Shown: positions 8,673 through 17,836, numbered from the stretch's first letter. The stretch: 50,591 nt of DNA from Pararhodospirillum oryzae (GCF_007992075.1 NZ_BJZO01000026.1:1-50591), one strand, 5' to 3'. The notes: generated by a model not told the origin, from the letters alone. Program-made: numbers and translations.

Positions 8673-8708
8673 CCCGTTTCCCCGAGGGGGGAGGCGGGTT
8701 TCTTTTTG
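8673..8708 (+). terminator. Strong intrinsic terminator
   Basis: CCCGTTTCCCC (8673-8683) pairs with GGGGAGGCGGG (8688-8698) in an 11-bp stem with two G-U pairs and a GAGG loop, followed by TTTCTTTTTG. It is 182 bases after the coq7 stop, so it ends either that operon or an unannotated small RNA. Confidence 0.7.
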
Positions 8709-9059
8709 TCAGAATCAAAAAACAATTCTTGTCGGCTGAATTTCCACGAGGAAGGGAGGGGGTGATTGCCATGCCCTGGCAAGAGAAAGGGGCTCTCCAG
8801 ATAAAATTACAGACCATGGGTCGTACGCAAGGGGAGTGGAAAGAAAGCGCTCTATTCGTTGATTGTCTTGAAATATGTTGCGGGCTCATTTCAACAGTGT
8901 TGTTATGGATCGATAAGGAATCGATGGCTGAATAAGACGGTTAAACCCATCGATTAACAAGAAAACCCGTCCCTCGGATGCAATCTCCATGGTGGTGAAG
9001 TGCTGCTTGATTGCTCTTGAAGGGGCAATCTTTTAAAAAGTGAGTATCTGGGGGGTCGC

Positions 9060-10475
9060 ATGATCAGGTTGAAGGCGCTGTTGGGAGAAGGGAGGCCGGC
9101 TTCTGGCGAGGAGTCGGGCATCCCTTCCGAGGTCAAACCGGAAAACGCGCTGGCGCTTCGACAGGTCGCCTTGCTGATCGACGGAGCCTATTTCGATGTG
9201 GGGGAGGGGACGGATCCCCTGACGACGGAAATCCGTGCGCTGGCCGAAAAGCTGCTGCATCGGGTGGAAGCGAACCTGGAATGCTCGGTGCATCTTTCCA
9301 TGGGGGTCGCGTCCACGGTCATCTCGGCGGTGGAATCCAAGAAAGCGCTGGGGGGAACCCTGGACCGCATTCAGGCCATGGCGGCGGCGTCGGAGGAAAT
9401 GGCGAACGCCATAGAGGGGATAGCCGAGGCGTCGTCATCGGCGGCGAAAGACGCGCAAGGGGTGTATGACCTGGCGCGGGCCAGCCGGGCGGAATCCCAT
9501 CAGGCGATCAGGGCCATGGAGGCCATTTCCTCGGCGGTGCGAGAAGCCGCCGACCAGGTTTCGGCCATGGCCGAGGCGTCGGCCCAGATCGAAAGCATGG
9601 TCAAGCTGATTAACGAGATCGCCAGCCAGACCAACCTGCTGGCCCTGAACGCCACCATCGAGGCGGCCCGGGCCGGGGAAGCCGGCAAGGGGTTTGCCGT
9701 CGTCGCCTCCGAGGTCAAGAACCTGGCCAGCCAGACGGCGCGGGTGACCGAGGACATCCGCCGTCGCGTGGAGAAGCTGGGCGAGGAAACCCAGCGCATT
9801 ACGCTCTCCATGCAAAACGGATCGGAGGCGGTGAGCCAGGGCTCGGGCGTGATTACCTCGACCATCGGGTCCTTGGACCGGATCGAGGCCCGGGCCGAGG
9901 CGGTGTCGGTGGGCGTGTCGGAGGTCGTCGAGCTTTTGTCCCAGCAGCGCTGTGCCTCCAACGAGATCGCCCAGGGCATCGAAGCCGTTGTCCGGTCGGT
10001 CGAGGACAACGTGGGCGCCATGGAAACCCTTCTCGACTCCATTGACCAGATCGAGGGACTGATCAGCTCCCGGGTGGAGGATCTCGCCCAAACGCCGTTC
10101 CCCGCGCGCGACCTGATCCAGGCCAAGGCGGATCATATGATGTGGCGCAAGCACCTTGCCGACATGCTGGTGGGGCGGGCGCATCTGGATCCGGGCGAGC
10201 TGTCCCATCACACCCACTGCCGTCTGGGCCGGTGGTACGCGAACGCCCCCGAGGCCTTGAAGCGGGCCCGGGCCTATGCCGATCTCCTGGAGCCCCACAA
10301 GGAGATCCACGATCTGGGAATCAAGGCCGCCGAGGCGTGGCAGAGGGGCGACATCGGCGCGGCGGTGGCGCTGGTGAAGCGGATCGAGGCGCCTTCGGAA
10401 CAGGTGCAGCGTCTTCTGGACGACCTGATCGATATCGCGCGCCTGGGCTCCGACGGTCCGCTGTGCGGGGCGTGA
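9060..10475 (+). CDS. Soluble methyl-accepting chemotaxis protein with CZB zinc domain
   Basis: A 471-residue cytoplasmic chemoreceptor: no transmembrane segment is seen. The signalling domain spans about 75-340 and carries the conserved hairpin tip ([20 protein letters not shown], then [15 protein letters not shown]). Residues ~350-460 form a chemoreceptor zinc-binding domain: H359 in [10 protein letters not shown]387 in [11 protein letters not shown]413 and H417 in [12 protein letters not shown] receptors of the TlpD type sense oxidants such as hypochlorite through the zinc-bound Cys. No che genes lie nearby, so this is a stand-alone receptor. An N-terminal ~70-residue region is unassigned. 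Confidence 0.92.
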   Translation: MIRLKALLGEGRPASGEESGIPSEVKPENALALRQVALLIDGAYFDVGEGTDPLTTEIRALAEKLLHRVEANLECSVHLSMGVASTVISAVESKKALGGTLDRIQAMAAASEEMANAIEGIAEASSSAAKDAQGVYDLARASRAESHQAIRAMEAISSAVREAADQVSAMAEASAQIESMVKLINEIASQTNLLALNATIEAARAGEAGKGFAVVASEVKNLASQTARVTEDIRRRVEKLGEETQRITLSMQNGSEAVSQGSGVITSTIGSLDRIEARAEAVSVGVSEVVELLSQQRCASNEIAQGIEAVVRSVEDNVGAMETLLDSIDQIEGLISSRVEDLAQTPFPARDLIQAKADHMMWRKHLADMLVGRAHLDPGELSHHTHCRLGRWYANAPEALKRARAYADLLEPHKEIHDLGIKAAEAWQRGDIGAAVALVKRIEAPSEQVQRLLDDLIDIARLGSDGPLCGA

Positions 10476-10537
10476 CGTGCCCCAAGGCGGGCGCTCCTCG
10501 CCTGGGGGCCCGCCTTCCCTCATCCCCCGGAACGGAG

Positions 10538-10566
10538 AAAGGCCCGGCGGATGCCGCCGGGCCTTT
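10538..10566. terminator. Bidirectional terminator between chemoreceptor and tRNA-Ala
   Basis: AAAGGCCCGGCGG (10538-10550) and CCGCCGGGCCTTT (10554-10566) form a perfect 13-bp stem with a three-base loop. A and T ends make it usable from both strands: for the plus-strand chemoreceptor and the minus-strand tRNA genes. Confidence 0.8.
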
Positions 10567-10573
10567 CGGAAAC

Positions 10574-10649
10574 TGGTGGAGCTGAGGGGAATCGAACCCC
10601 TGACCTCGTGAATGCCATTCACGCGCTCTCCCAACTGAGCTACAGCCCC
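10574..10649 (-). tRNA. tRNA-Ala (anticodon GGC), copy 1
   Basis: Read on the minus strand, the 73-base body folds as a full cloverleaf: acceptor GGGGCTG/CAGCTCC, D arm GCTC/GAGC, anticodon stem CGTGA/TCACG with loop ATGGCAT (anticodon GGC), T arm AGGGG/CCCCT with TTCGATT. The discriminator is A and the CCA end is encoded (10574-10576). It reads GCC/GCU Ala codons. It is the downstream member of a tandem pair. Confidence 0.98.
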
Positions 10650-10752
10650 TCAAGTAAAGCTGGCTTCAGGGCACGCCCTTCTGCCTTCGAGGTTGGCTTC
10701 AGGGTGTCCCCGTCCGCCTTGGGACTCCGGTCCGAGGACCGAAGAGAAAGGA

Positions 10753-10828
10753 TGGTGGAGCTGAGGGGAATCGAACCCCTGACCTCGTGAATGCCATTCA
10801 CGCGCTCTCCCAACTGAGCTACAGCCCC
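10753..10828 (-). tRNA. tRNA-Ala (anticodon GGC), copy 2
   Basis: The 73-base body is identical to the copy at 10577-10649, also with an encoded CCA. The spacer between the two genes is 103 bases and contains a short direct repeat of TGGCTTCAGGG. The two are probably processed from one transcript that starts upstream on the minus strand (above 10828). Confidence 0.98.
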
Positions 10829-10839
10829 ATCCTTGGGTC

Positions 10840-10861
10840 ACAACGAAGCAGGCTTCGTTGT
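10840..10861. repeat. Perfect inverted repeat upstream of the tRNA-Ala pair
   Basis: ACAACGAAGC and GCTTCGTTGT form a 10-bp stem with a two-base loop, 11 bases upstream of the 5' end of the second tRNA. It may be a leader hairpin or regulator site; no T-tract follows. Confidence 0.45.
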
Positions 10862-11037
10862 CTTGGGATCGGCGGCCCGGGCCGGGGAAGAAGACCGGTC
10901 AGCGCCGCCGAGGTCCGGGTTTCTACAGGCTCCGGGCCGACCCGGCAAGAGGAAAAAACACCCTTCTTCAAAAAAAATCCGGTGGGCTTCCGAAGGGTGG
11001 ACCCGGGGGTGGGTGGAGGGCCCGCCGGGGGGGGGAA

Positions 11038-11061
11038 GGGCGCCGGGGGGAAACGGCGCCC
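11038..11061 (-). terminator. Hairpin after the FYDLN-acid gene
   Basis: GGGCGCCG and CGGCGCCC form an 8-bp GC stem just beyond the stop of the minus-strand gene ending at 11070. The following T-run is weak on the minus strand, so this is a tentative call. Confidence 0.4.
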
Positions 11062-11069
11062 GTGCGTTT

Positions 11070-11426
11070 TTATTCGGATTCGTCGAGCTCGATGTGATCC
11101 TTGACCTCGTGGAGGTCGGAATCATCCTCGCCGAGGTCGGAGGTATCCTCGATCAGATCGCCCACTTCGTCGTCCTCGTCGGTCTCCAGATCCTCGTCGA
11201 CCGCCATGTCGACCTCGCCGAGATCGACATCATCTTCTTCCAAGGTGGCGGCGGGCACGGCCTTGGGGGGCTCTTTCTTGCGTTCGGGCCGGCGCGCCTT
11301 GACCGGCGTATCGACTTCAAGGACCGCATCGCATTTTGGACAGACGATGGGGGTGCGGCGCATGTCATAAAAGCGCGTGCCGCAGCTCGTGCAGGTCCGC
11401 TTGATGCCCCATTCGGGTTTGGACAC
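11070..11426 (-). CDS. FYDLN acid family protein (TIGR02300)
   Basis: A 118-residue protein with an N-terminal zinc ribbon (C12-x2-C15 and C29-x2-C32) around the signature RFYDMRRTPIVCPKC, and a C-terminal half made almost wholly of Asp/Glu (about 75-118). This family is known from alphaproteobacteria and has no established function; the fold suggests binding of nucleic acid or a protein partner. The GTG start at 11426 follows AAGGGAGG on the minus strand, and an upstream in-frame ATG lacks such a site. It is divergent from aroA. Confidence 0.88.
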   Translation of the reverse strand: MSKPEWGIKRTCTSCGTRFYDMRRTPIVCPKCDAVLEVDTPVKARRPERKKEPPKAVPAATLEEDDVDLGEVDMAVDEDLETDEDDEVGDLIEDTSDLGEDDSDLHEVKDHIELDESE

Positions 11427-11762
11427 AGGTTTCCCCTCCCTTGCAATCACGGGTGGTGATGGGCCGCGGCCTCGGGTGCGTCGCGGGCATGATGGCGTGG
11501 GCCCCATGGGCCAGGCCGGCCGGACCGGCGGGCGTCTTCCCGGGCTTGGCCGCTATTGCCATTTTCCCCGGGTCCTTGTCAAACGATCCGCGCGGTCCTT
11601 TTGCGAGGAGGTTCCAAGGGACGGCAGGGAAGGCCCGCGCCGGGGCGGGGAAGGCACCCGTGGGAGTGTGGCCGGGCGCTCTGTTCACGCGGCGCCCCCT
11701 GTGGTAGGAAGCCCCCGTCTTGTGGTTTTCGCCTTCTGTCAAGGCCCATGCCCGGAGCGCCG
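11427..11762. other. Divergent promoter spacer between FYDLN gene and aroA
   Basis: 336 GC-rich bases with no supportable gene. It should contain the two divergent promoters, but I see no -35/-10 pair good enough to mark. Confidence 0.4.
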
Positions 11763-13136
11763 ATGATCGATCTCCCTTCTGCCCACCCCCTCAGCGCGCG
11801 TCGCGGTTCCCCCCTTTCGGGTCGGATCCGGGTGCCGGGTGACAAGTCCGTTTCCCACCGGGCCCTGATGCTGGGCGGCCTCGCGGTGGGGCGCACCACC
11901 ATTACCGGTCTTCTGGAAGGCGAGGATGTGCTGGCCACGGCGCGGGCCATGGCCCTGATGGGCGCCTCGATCGCCCGCGAGGACGACGACGCCAGCGGCG
12001 CTTCGGTGTGGACGGTCGATGGCGTCGGCGTGGGCGGTCTGGCCGAGCCGGCCGAGGTCCTGGACATGGGCAACGCGGGCACCGGCGCGCGCTTGCTGAT
12101 GGGGGTGGTGGCCACGCATCCCATCACCGCCTTGTTCACCGGCGACGCCTCGCTGCGCAAGCGGCCGATGGGGCGGGTGATCGACCCGCTGTCGCGGTTT
12201 GGCGCCACGTTCCTGGCGCGGGCCGGCAACCGGCTGCCCCTGGCGCTGAAGGGGGCGGCCGAGCCCTTGCCCGTGACCTACCGGGTCCCGGTGCCCAGTG
12301 CCCAGGTCAAATCCGCCGTGCTGCTGGCGGGGCTCAACACCCCGGGCGAAACCACGGTGATCGAGCCGGTCGCGACCCGGGACCATACCGAACGCATGCT
12401 GATCCACTTCGGCGCGCGCCTGGTGCGCCGTCAGGGGGACGACGGGGCGGACGTCCTGGTCTTGAGCGGACAGCCCGAATTGACGGGGGGGCCGGTGCGG
12501 GTGCCGGGCGACCCCTCGTCGGCGGCCTTTCCGCTGGTGGCGGCCTTGCTGGTGCCGGAAAGCGACCTCCTGCTGGAAGGCGTGGGCCTGAACCCGCTGC
12601 GCACGGGTCTGTTCGACACCTTGCGCGAGATGGGGGCCGACCTGGAGGTTCTGAACGTCCGCGAGGAAGCCGGCGAGCCGGTGGGCGACCTGCGGGCGCG
12701 GGCCAGCGCCTTGAAGGGGGTGGAGGTCCCGGCGGACCGGGCGCCCTCGATGATCGACGAATACCCCATCTTGGCCGTGGCGGCGGCGTGCGCGCACGGG
12801 ACCTCGCGCTTTCATGGCCTGGCCGAGCTGCGGGTCAAGGAAAGCGATCGCCTCGCGGCCATCGTGCGCGGCCTGGAGGCCTGTGGGGTCGAGGCCACGA
12901 CCGAGGGAGATACCCTGATCGTCAAGGGCCAGGGCGAGGCGCCCCAGGGCGGCGCAGTGGTGCAGGTGGACCTGGATCACCGGATTGCCATGGCGTTCCT
13001 TGTCCTGGGGATGGTCAGCGTCGAGCCGGTGCGCATCGACGACGGGCGGGCGATCGAAACCAGCTTTCCCGGGTTCGTGGATCTGATGACGGGCCTGGGG
13101 GCCCACCTCACCACCGAGCAGGAGACTTTCGCATGA
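11763..13136 (+). CDS. aroA: 3-phosphoshikimate 1-carboxyvinyltransferase (EPSP synthase)
   Basis: A 457-residue enzyme joining phosphoenolpyruvate to shikimate 3-phosphate, step six of the chorismate pathway. Visible family motifs are [15 protein letters not shown] (PEP/S3P Lys), [39 protein letters not shown] and the catalytic Asp of [14 protein letters not shown]. The Ala in GNAGTGAR suggests a class II (less glyphosate-sensitive) enzyme. GGAG lies six bases before ATG 11763; ATG 11748 is a less likely alternative. It overlaps cmk by ATGA, the conserved aroA-cmk-rpsA order. Confidence 0.97.
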   Translation: MIDLPSAHPLSARRGSPLSGRIRVPGDKSVSHRALMLGGLAVGRTTITGLLEGEDVLATARAMALMGASIAREDDDASGASVWTVDGVGVGGLAEPAEVLDMGNAGTGARLLMGVVATHPITALFTGDASLRKRPMGRVIDPLSRFGATFLARAGNRLPLALKGAAEPLPVTYRVPVPSAQVKSAVLLAGLNTPGETTVIEPVATRDHTERMLIHFGARLVRRQGDDGADVLVLSGQPELTGGPVRVPGDPSSAAFPLVAALLVPESDLLLEGVGLNPLRTGLFDTLREMGADLEVLNVREEAGEPVGDLRARASALKGVEVPADRAPSMIDEYPILAVAAACAHGTSRFHGLAELRVKESDRLAAIVRGLEACGVEATTEGDTLIVKGQGEAPQGGAVVQVDLDHRIAMAFLVLGMVSVEPVRIDDGRAIETSFPGFVDLMTGLGAHLTTEQETFA

Positions 13137-13768
13137 TCATCGCCATTGACGGCCCGGCCGCGTCGGGCAAGGGCACGCTGGCCCGGCGGCTGGCGGCGGC
13201 CTTGGGGTATGCTCATCTGGATACCGGCAAGCTCTATCGGGCCGTTGGCTGGGCGGTGGCGCGGGCCGGCGGCGACCCCGGTGACCCGCAGACGGCGGAA
13301 GCGGCGGCGCGTTCGCTCGATCTTGGGCTGCTGGGCGACCCGGCCCTGTCGTCCGACGAGGCCGGCATGGCGGCCTCGAAGGTGGCGGCGCTGCCGGGGG
13401 TGCGCGCCGCGCTTCTTGATTTCCAGCGCGCCTTCGCGGCACAGCCCCCCGATGGCGCGCGCGGCGCGGTGCTGGACGGGCGCGACATCGGCACCGTGGT
13501 GTGTCCCGGGGCCGATCTCAAGGTCTTCGTCACCGCGAGCCTGGAAGTGCGCGCCCAACGTCGTCTTCTGGAGTTGCGCCAGAACGGCCAGGATGTTAAG
13601 GAAGAGGTGGTGAAACGGGACATGCGCGAGCGCGACGATCGGGATCGTACCCGCTCGGTTGCGCCGCTGGTGCCGGCCGACGATGCCGTCGTGCTGGATA
13701 CCTCGCTCCTGACACCGGATCAGGCCCTGGCTGCCGTCATGGGATTGCTGGCGAAACGCGGCCAGTAA
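13133..13768 (+). CDS. cmk: Cytidylate kinase
   Basis: A 211-residue kinase phosphorylating CMP and dCMP with ATP. It carries the P-loop GPAASGKGT (7-15), the substrate motif [23 protein letters not shown] and the lid region [13 protein letters not shown]. The start codon overlaps the aroA stop (ATGA at 13133-13136), so translation is probably coupled. Length and order of motifs are normal for bacterial Cmk. Confidence 0.97.
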   Translation: MIIAIDGPAASGKGTLARRLAAALGYAHLDTGKLYRAVGWAVARAGGDPGDPQTAEAAARSLDLGLLGDPALSSDEAGMAASKVAALPGVRAALLDFQRAFAAQPPDGARGAVLDGRDIGTVVCPGADLKVFVTASLEVRAQRRLLELRQNGQDVKEEVVKRDMRERDDRDRTRSVAPLVPADDAVVLDTSLLTPDQALAAVMGLLAKRGQ

Positions 13769-13981
13769 TCTTCAAGGCGTTTGGGCCACGCCGCCTAACG
13801 TTCTTGCGGGCCGGCCCGCCAACTTTCGTGGGTTGGTTCGTTTCGCAAGAAAATTTAGTAAGTTTTCAAAGCCTTCCGGCCGCCCTGGGGCGGCGGGAGG
13901 GCTGTTGTCCTTCCCCACGAGGCAAGACAAGACCGCCGGAGCCAACCGGCTGGCCAGATAAGACGAACGACGAACGAAAGG

Positions 13982-15724
13982 ATGAACAACCCCATGGTAT
14001 TGGCTCACGCAGGCCACGACGAGTTTCCCGCCCACGAGGATTTCGAGGCCCTTCTGAACGAACAGCTGGGCAGCTCGGGCAGCCTGGAAGGCTCGGTGCT
14101 GACCGGCACCGTCATCGGCCGTTCCGGTGATTTTTTTCTGATCAACGTGGGTCTGAAGTCCGAAGGGCGCGTGCCCGTCAAGGAATTCACCCGTCCCGGC
14201 GAAGAAGCGCAGGTTGCCATCGGCGACACGGTTGACGTGTTCGTCGAGCGTTACGAGGACAAGGACGGTCTGATCGTCCTGTCGCGCGACAAGGCGCGGC
14301 GCGAGGAAGCCTGGAACGAGCTGGAGAAGTCGTTCAACGACGGCCAGCGGGTGCGTGGCACCATTCACAGCCGGGTCAAGGGTGGCTTCACGGTCGACCT
14401 CAATGGGGCGATTGCGTTCCTGCCGGGCTCGCAGGTGGACATCCGTCCGGTGCGCGACATTTCGCCCCTGCTGGGTCAGCCGCAGGTGTTCCAGATCCTC
14501 AAGATGGATCGGGCCCGGGGCAACATCGTGGTGTCGCGTCGCGCGGTGCTGGAAGAGACCCGCGCCGAGGAACGCAGCAAGCTGATGGAGACGCTCAAGG
14601 AGGGCCAGATCCTCGACGGCGTCGTCAAGAACATCACCGACTACGGCGCGTTCGTCGATCTGGGCGGCGTCGATGGCCTGCTGCACGTCACGGATATTTC
14701 CTGGAAGCGCATCAACCACCCGACCGAGGCCCTGGCCATCGGCCAGACGGTCAAGGTGCAGGTCATCCGCTTCAACGCCGAAACCCAGCGCATCAGCCTG
14801 GGCATGAAGCAGCTGGAAGCCGATCCCTGGGACGGCGTGGCCGCCAAGTACCCGGTGCAGACCCGCTTCCTGGGCCGCGTGACCAACATCACCGACTACG
14901 GCGCGTTCGTCGAGCTGGAGCCGGGCGTTGAAGGCCTGGTCCACGTTTCCGAAATGTCCTGGACCAAGAAGAACGTCCACCCGGGCAAGATCGTGTCGAC
15001 CAGCCAGGAAGTCGAGGTGATGATCCTCGACGTTGATCCCGACAAGCGCCGGATCAGCCTGGGCCTGAAGCAGACCATGTCGAACCCGTGGGCGTCGTTC
15101 CTGGAAACCCACCCGATCGGCACCGAGGTCGAGGGCGAGATCAAGAACATCACCGAGTTCGGGTTGTTCATCGGTCTCACCGGCGACATCGACGGCATGA
15201 TCCACCTGTCCGACCTGGACTGGAACCGCAGCGGCGACGAGGCGGTGAAGGACTACAAGAAGGGCGACGTGGTGCGGGCCAAGGTCCTGGACGTCGACAT
15301 CGAGAAGGAGCGGATCAGCCTGGGCGTCAAGCAGCTGGGCGAGGATCCGTACCGCGAGGCGACGGCCGAACTGCGCAAGAACCAGGTGGTGTCGTGCGTG
15401 GTGACCCTGGTTCAGGAAAACGGCATCGAAGTCGACGTCAACGGCGCCATTGGCTTCATCCGCAAGTCGGATCTGGCCCGCGAGCGCGGCGACCAGCGCC
15501 CCGAGCGGTTCTCGGTGGGCGATCGGGTCGACGCCAAGGTGACCAACATCGACAAGAGCAACCGTCGCATGACCTTGTCGATCAAGGCCCGCGAAATGGA
15601 CGAAGAGAAGCAGGCGATGGCCGAGTACGGCTCGGCCGACTCGGGTGCGTCGCTGGGCGACATCCTGAGCGCGGCTTTGAAGCAGGCGCAGCAGCGCGCC
15701 GCCGCCGAGGATGACGAGTCCTGA
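13982..15724 (+). CDS. rpsA: 30S ribosomal protein S1
   Basis: A 580-residue RNA-binding protein that brings mRNA to the 30S subunit. Six S1 (OB-fold) repeats lie at about 38-103, 122-187, 208-276, 295-363, 382-451 and 469-537; repeats 3 and 4 share the NITDYGAFVDL/NITDYGAFVEL signature. The ATG at 13982 has no clear ribosome site; ATG 13994, 11 bases after AAAGGA, would remove four residues. A weak promoter candidate, TTGGTT (13833-13838) with TAGTAA (13856-13861) and a 17-base spacer, lies upstream. It is followed by a strong terminator and then ihfB, a conserved order. Confidence 0.97.
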   Translation: MNNPMVLAHAGHDEFPAHEDFEALLNEQLGSSGSLEGSVLTGTVIGRSGDFFLINVGLKSEGRVPVKEFTRPGEEAQVAIGDTVDVFVERYEDKDGLIVLSRDKARREEAWNELEKSFNDGQRVRGTIHSRVKGGFTVDLNGAIAFLPGSQVDIRPVRDISPLLGQPQVFQILKMDRARGNIVVSRRAVLEETRAEERSKLMETLKEGQILDGVVKNITDYGAFVDLGGVDGLLHVTDISWKRINHPTEALAIGQTVKVQVIRFNAETQRISLGMKQLEADPWDGVAAKYPVQTRFLGRVTNITDYGAFVELEPGVEGLVHVSEMSWTKKNVHPGKIVSTSQEVEVMILDVDPDKRRISLGLKQTMSNPWASFLETHPIGTEVEGEIKNITEFGLFIGLTGDIDGMIHLSDLDWNRSGDEAVKDYKKGDVVRAKVLDVDIEKERISLGVKQLGEDPYREATAELRKNQVVSCVVTLVQENGIEVDVNGAIGFIRKSDLARERGDQRPERFSVGDRVDAKVTNIDKSNRRMTLSIKAREMDEEKQAMAEYGSADSGASLGDILSAALKQAQQRAAAEDDES

Positions 15725-15802
15725 GTGCGTGCTGACCGGTCTCCCCTTCCGGCGCTTCAACCCCTAGTGGGCCGGAGGGCGGGGGATCCCTGACCGCTTA
15801 CG

Positions 15803-15836
15803 GGGCGCCCTTTTGAATGAAAAGGGCGCCCTTTTT
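15803..15836 (+). terminator. Intrinsic terminator of rpsA
   Basis: GGGCGCCCTTTT (15803-15814) pairs perfectly with AAAAGGGCGCCC (15820-15831) around a GAATG loop and is followed by TTTTTACG. It is a textbook terminator 79 bases after the rpsA stop. Confidence 0.9.
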
Positions 15837-15975
15837 ACGTCCATCCGGGGAACGGAGCCGGTGGGCCACGGAAAATGCTGTCATATGAGCGGGTTGCTTG
15901 ACGTGCGGGATTCCCTCTGGCACCCTTCGCTCGCCCCCTGGGGAGGGGCCCGAAGGCTGGAGGGATGGCGGGGCG

Positions 15976-16293
15976 ATGACAAAATCAGAACTGATCGCGC
16001 GTCTTGCGGAGCGTAATCCGCACCTGTATCAGCGAGACGTGGAACGAATCGTCTCGACTATTTTCGACGAGGTCGCCGATGCCCTGGCGCGCGGGGATCG
16101 GGTTGAGCTGCGCGGGTTTGGAGCGTTTTCGGTCAAGAAACGCGATGCCCGGGTGGGCCGCAATCCCCGCACCGGGGAAACGGTTGACGTTGACGCCAAG
16201 GCGGCTCCCTACTTCAAGGCCGGCAAGCAGCTGCGCGAGCGGCTCAACGGGGGGGTCGACGTGGACGACGACCTCGACGACGACGAGGACTGA
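15976..16293 (+). CDS. ihfB: Integration host factor, beta subunit
   Basis: A 105-residue DNA-bending protein that with IhfA forms the IHF heterodimer. The HU/IHF fold is complete: [13 protein letters not shown], helix 2 with [12 protein letters not shown], the beta saddle [18 protein letters not shown], the arm [10 protein letters not shown] and the closing helix [12 protein letters not shown]. An acidic C-terminal tail ([12 protein letters not shown]) follows, longer than in enterobacteria. IHF would normally assist the sigma54/NifA promoter seen upstream of nifE. Position after rpsA is the standard synteny. The start is set by homology. Confidence 0.95.
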   Translation: MTKSELIARLAERNPHLYQRDVERIVSTIFDEVADALARGDRVELRGFGAFSVKKRDARVGRNPRTGETVDVDAKAAPYFKAGKQLRERLNGGVDVDDDLDDDED

Positions 16294-16383
16294 AGGACCC
16301 CTTCGCTGCCGGGGGTGGACAGGGGCAAACCGGGGCGATCGCGGGCCGGCAGGTGCCGCGCCCCCTGACGGGAGGATGAACCG

Positions 16384-16716
16384 TTGAAGAAACTTTCGTT
16401 CTGGCTGGTTGGCCTGCCGCTGGCCGTCGTGATCGCCGTGTTCGCCGTGAACAACCGGATCGAGGCCGAGGTCAGCTTGTGGCCGACCCCGTTTAGCGTG
16501 GATCTGCCGGTCTACCTGCTGGTCCTGGGCGGCGTGGCCCTCGGGCTGGTGGCGGGCGCCTTGATGATGTGGCTGTCGGCCGTGTCGCTGCGCGTGCGTT
16601 TGCACAACCGGGACCTGGAGATCCGCAGCCTGAAGCGCAATCTGGAGCGCTCGGCCAGCGAAGCGACCAAGCGTTTGGAAAAAGCCCAGGCCAAGGCGCT
16701 GCCCCCGGCGGCCTGA
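16384..16716 (+). CDS. lapA: LapA-domain membrane protein (DUF1049)
   Basis: A 110-residue inner-membrane protein with two transmembrane helices (about 7-25 and 44-67) and a cytoplasmic coiled-coil tail rich in Arg, Lys and Glu (70-105). This matches LapA/YciS, linked to LPS assembly control with LapB in enterobacteria; the role here is inferred. The start is TTG at 16384 with GGAGG at 16371-16375; the nearby ATG at 16376 is out of frame and stops at once. Located after ihfB, as in many alphaproteobacteria. Confidence 0.85.
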   Translation: MKKLSFWLVGLPLAVVIAVFAVNNRIEAEVSLWPTPFSVDLPVYLLVLGGVALGLVAGALMMWLSAVSLRVRLHNRDLEIRSLKRNLERSASEATKRLEKAQAKALPPAA

Positions 16717-16944
16717 CGCACGAGGCCGCCGCGCAAGGACGGGCCGGTGCTCAGGAACGCCTGGCGGGACCGGTTCCCTTGTCAATCCGCCCGCCCGGTC
16801 GGGCCGCTCACGGGGACATGGGGGAACCCCCCACGAGGCCCCCGCTCAAAGGACGGAAGGGAGCGAATGGCCCGCTCCCCCGTTTCCGCCCCTTCCCAAG
16901 GCGGGGGCGCCTTTCCCTTGAGGGGAGCCCCGGGGCGTGGGCAC

Positions 16945-17017
16945 CGCTTTTCCCGAAAAGACAAACTCAAACAAAGGGATCCGGAGATTGTTCGCTTCAA
17001 CGTGAAACGGACAGGCT
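16945..17017. repeat. Palindromic intergenic repeat, copy R3 (long form)
   Basis: A left half with CTTTTCCCGAAAA, ACAAACTCAA and CAAAGGG is followed by the palindromic core TTCGCTTCAACGTGAAAC and GGACAGG. The same two halves in the same order occur at 49386-49460. The rest of the spacer 16717-16944 holds no gene and nothing else I can name. It lies at the end of the convergent minus-strand usp gene. Confidence 0.65.
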
Positions 17018-17836
17018 TTAGTGGCCCAGCAGCACGGGCAGGGTCATCTGGCGCAGGATGTCGCGGGTCACGCTGCCCCTGAGCATGCGCGGCAGGCCCA
17101 GCTTGCCGTAGGCCCCCATGACCAGAAGATCGGCGCTGAGATCGGCCGCCTGCGACAGCAGGAAATCGGCGACGCTGATGTTGGCGATCGCCGGCGTTTC
17201 AACGGTGGCCTGCACTCCGTGGTCTTCCAGACGCCGTTTCAACTCGACCCACCGCCAATCGGAAGGATCGATCAGCTCGGGGGCGTGGCGCACGACCATG
17301 ACCCAGGCCTGGGCGCCGTGGATGAACGGCAAGGCGTCGCCCAGGGCGCGGCTCGATTCCCGGCTGTCGTTGTAGGCCACGAGAACCCGCGAGAACGCGA
17401 AGGTATAGGTTCCGGTGTAGGGAATCATCAGCACCGGTCGCCCGCAGTTCAGCACGACCTGCTCGGCCAGGTCGGCCGGAACCCGGTCGGCGGTGGCGCG
17501 GGGGTCGATCTGTCCCAGCACGGTGAGGTCGGCGTACTGGGCGTTCGCGGTGATTTCGGCGGCGATGAAATCGGGGTTGACCGAATGAATGGTGTGCCAC
17601 TCCGCCGCGACCGAGCCAAAGGGCGCCATGATTTCAAAAAAACGGTCGCGCTGCGGGGCTGCCTCGCGGTCGATGGCCGCCTTGTCGCCGTGATAGGCAT
17701 AACTGGCCAGCGCGGTGGCCATCTGGCCGAAGACCCCCAGCACCCGGCCGCCGCCGCGCGCCGCCAGAAGGCGGGCGGCCGCGTCGGCGCGGCGTGGCCA
17801 GGAGTCGCCGGCATCAATATGCACCACGATTTTCAT
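17018..17836 (-). CDS. Universal stress protein, two tandem Usp domains
   Basis: A 272-residue cytoplasmic protein with two UspA folds: a degenerate N-terminal one (MKIVVHIDAGDSW to about 140) and a C-terminal one (FSRVLVAYNDSRESSRALGDAL to the end) that keeps the nucleotide-binding style loop VMGAYGKLGLPRMLRGSVTRDIL and ends in PVLLGH. Such double-domain proteins respond to starvation, redox or oxygen changes, but no direct activity can be assigned. The start has GGAGG upstream (GGAGGAAACCTGTC before ATG). Divergent from the phytochrome kinase. Confidence 0.92.
   Translation of the reverse strand: MKIVVHIDAGDSWPRRADAAARLLAARGGGRVLGVFGQMATALASYAYHGDKAAIDREAAPQRDRFFEIMAPFGSVAAEWHTIHSVNPDFIAAEITANAQYADLTVLGQIDPRATADRVPADLAEQVVLNCGRPVLMIPYTGTYTFAFSRVLVAYNDSRESSRALGDALPFIHGAQAWVMVVRHAPELIDPSDWRWVELKRRLEDHGVQATVETPAIANISVADFLLSQAADLSADLLVMGAYGKLGLPRMLRGSVTRDILRQMTLPVLLGH

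Larger units (their letters stand above)
8492..9059. other. Non-coding spacer, AT-richer in its second half
   Basis: This 568-base stretch holds a palindromic repeat copy (8501-8534), a strong plus-strand terminator (8673-8708) and an AT-rich run before the chemoreceptor. A short frame at 8771-8935 (54 codons, GGGAGG upstream) has no recognisable similarity or clear codon bias, and I do not call it. A small hairpin (GATTGC...GCAATC, 9009-9030, followed by TTTT) sits just before the chemoreceptor start. Confidence 0.5.

Noticed and set aside
8771-8935. Small gene of 54 codons with a GGGAGG-like upstream site
   Set aside because: No recognisable family or codon bias; it lies in an AT-rich leader region, and the evidence is too thin.
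13772-15760. Long minus-strand frame (662 codons) opposite rpsA
   Set aside because: It mirrors the rpsA codons in high-GC DNA, has His/Gln/Asp-rich nonsense composition and no family similarity.
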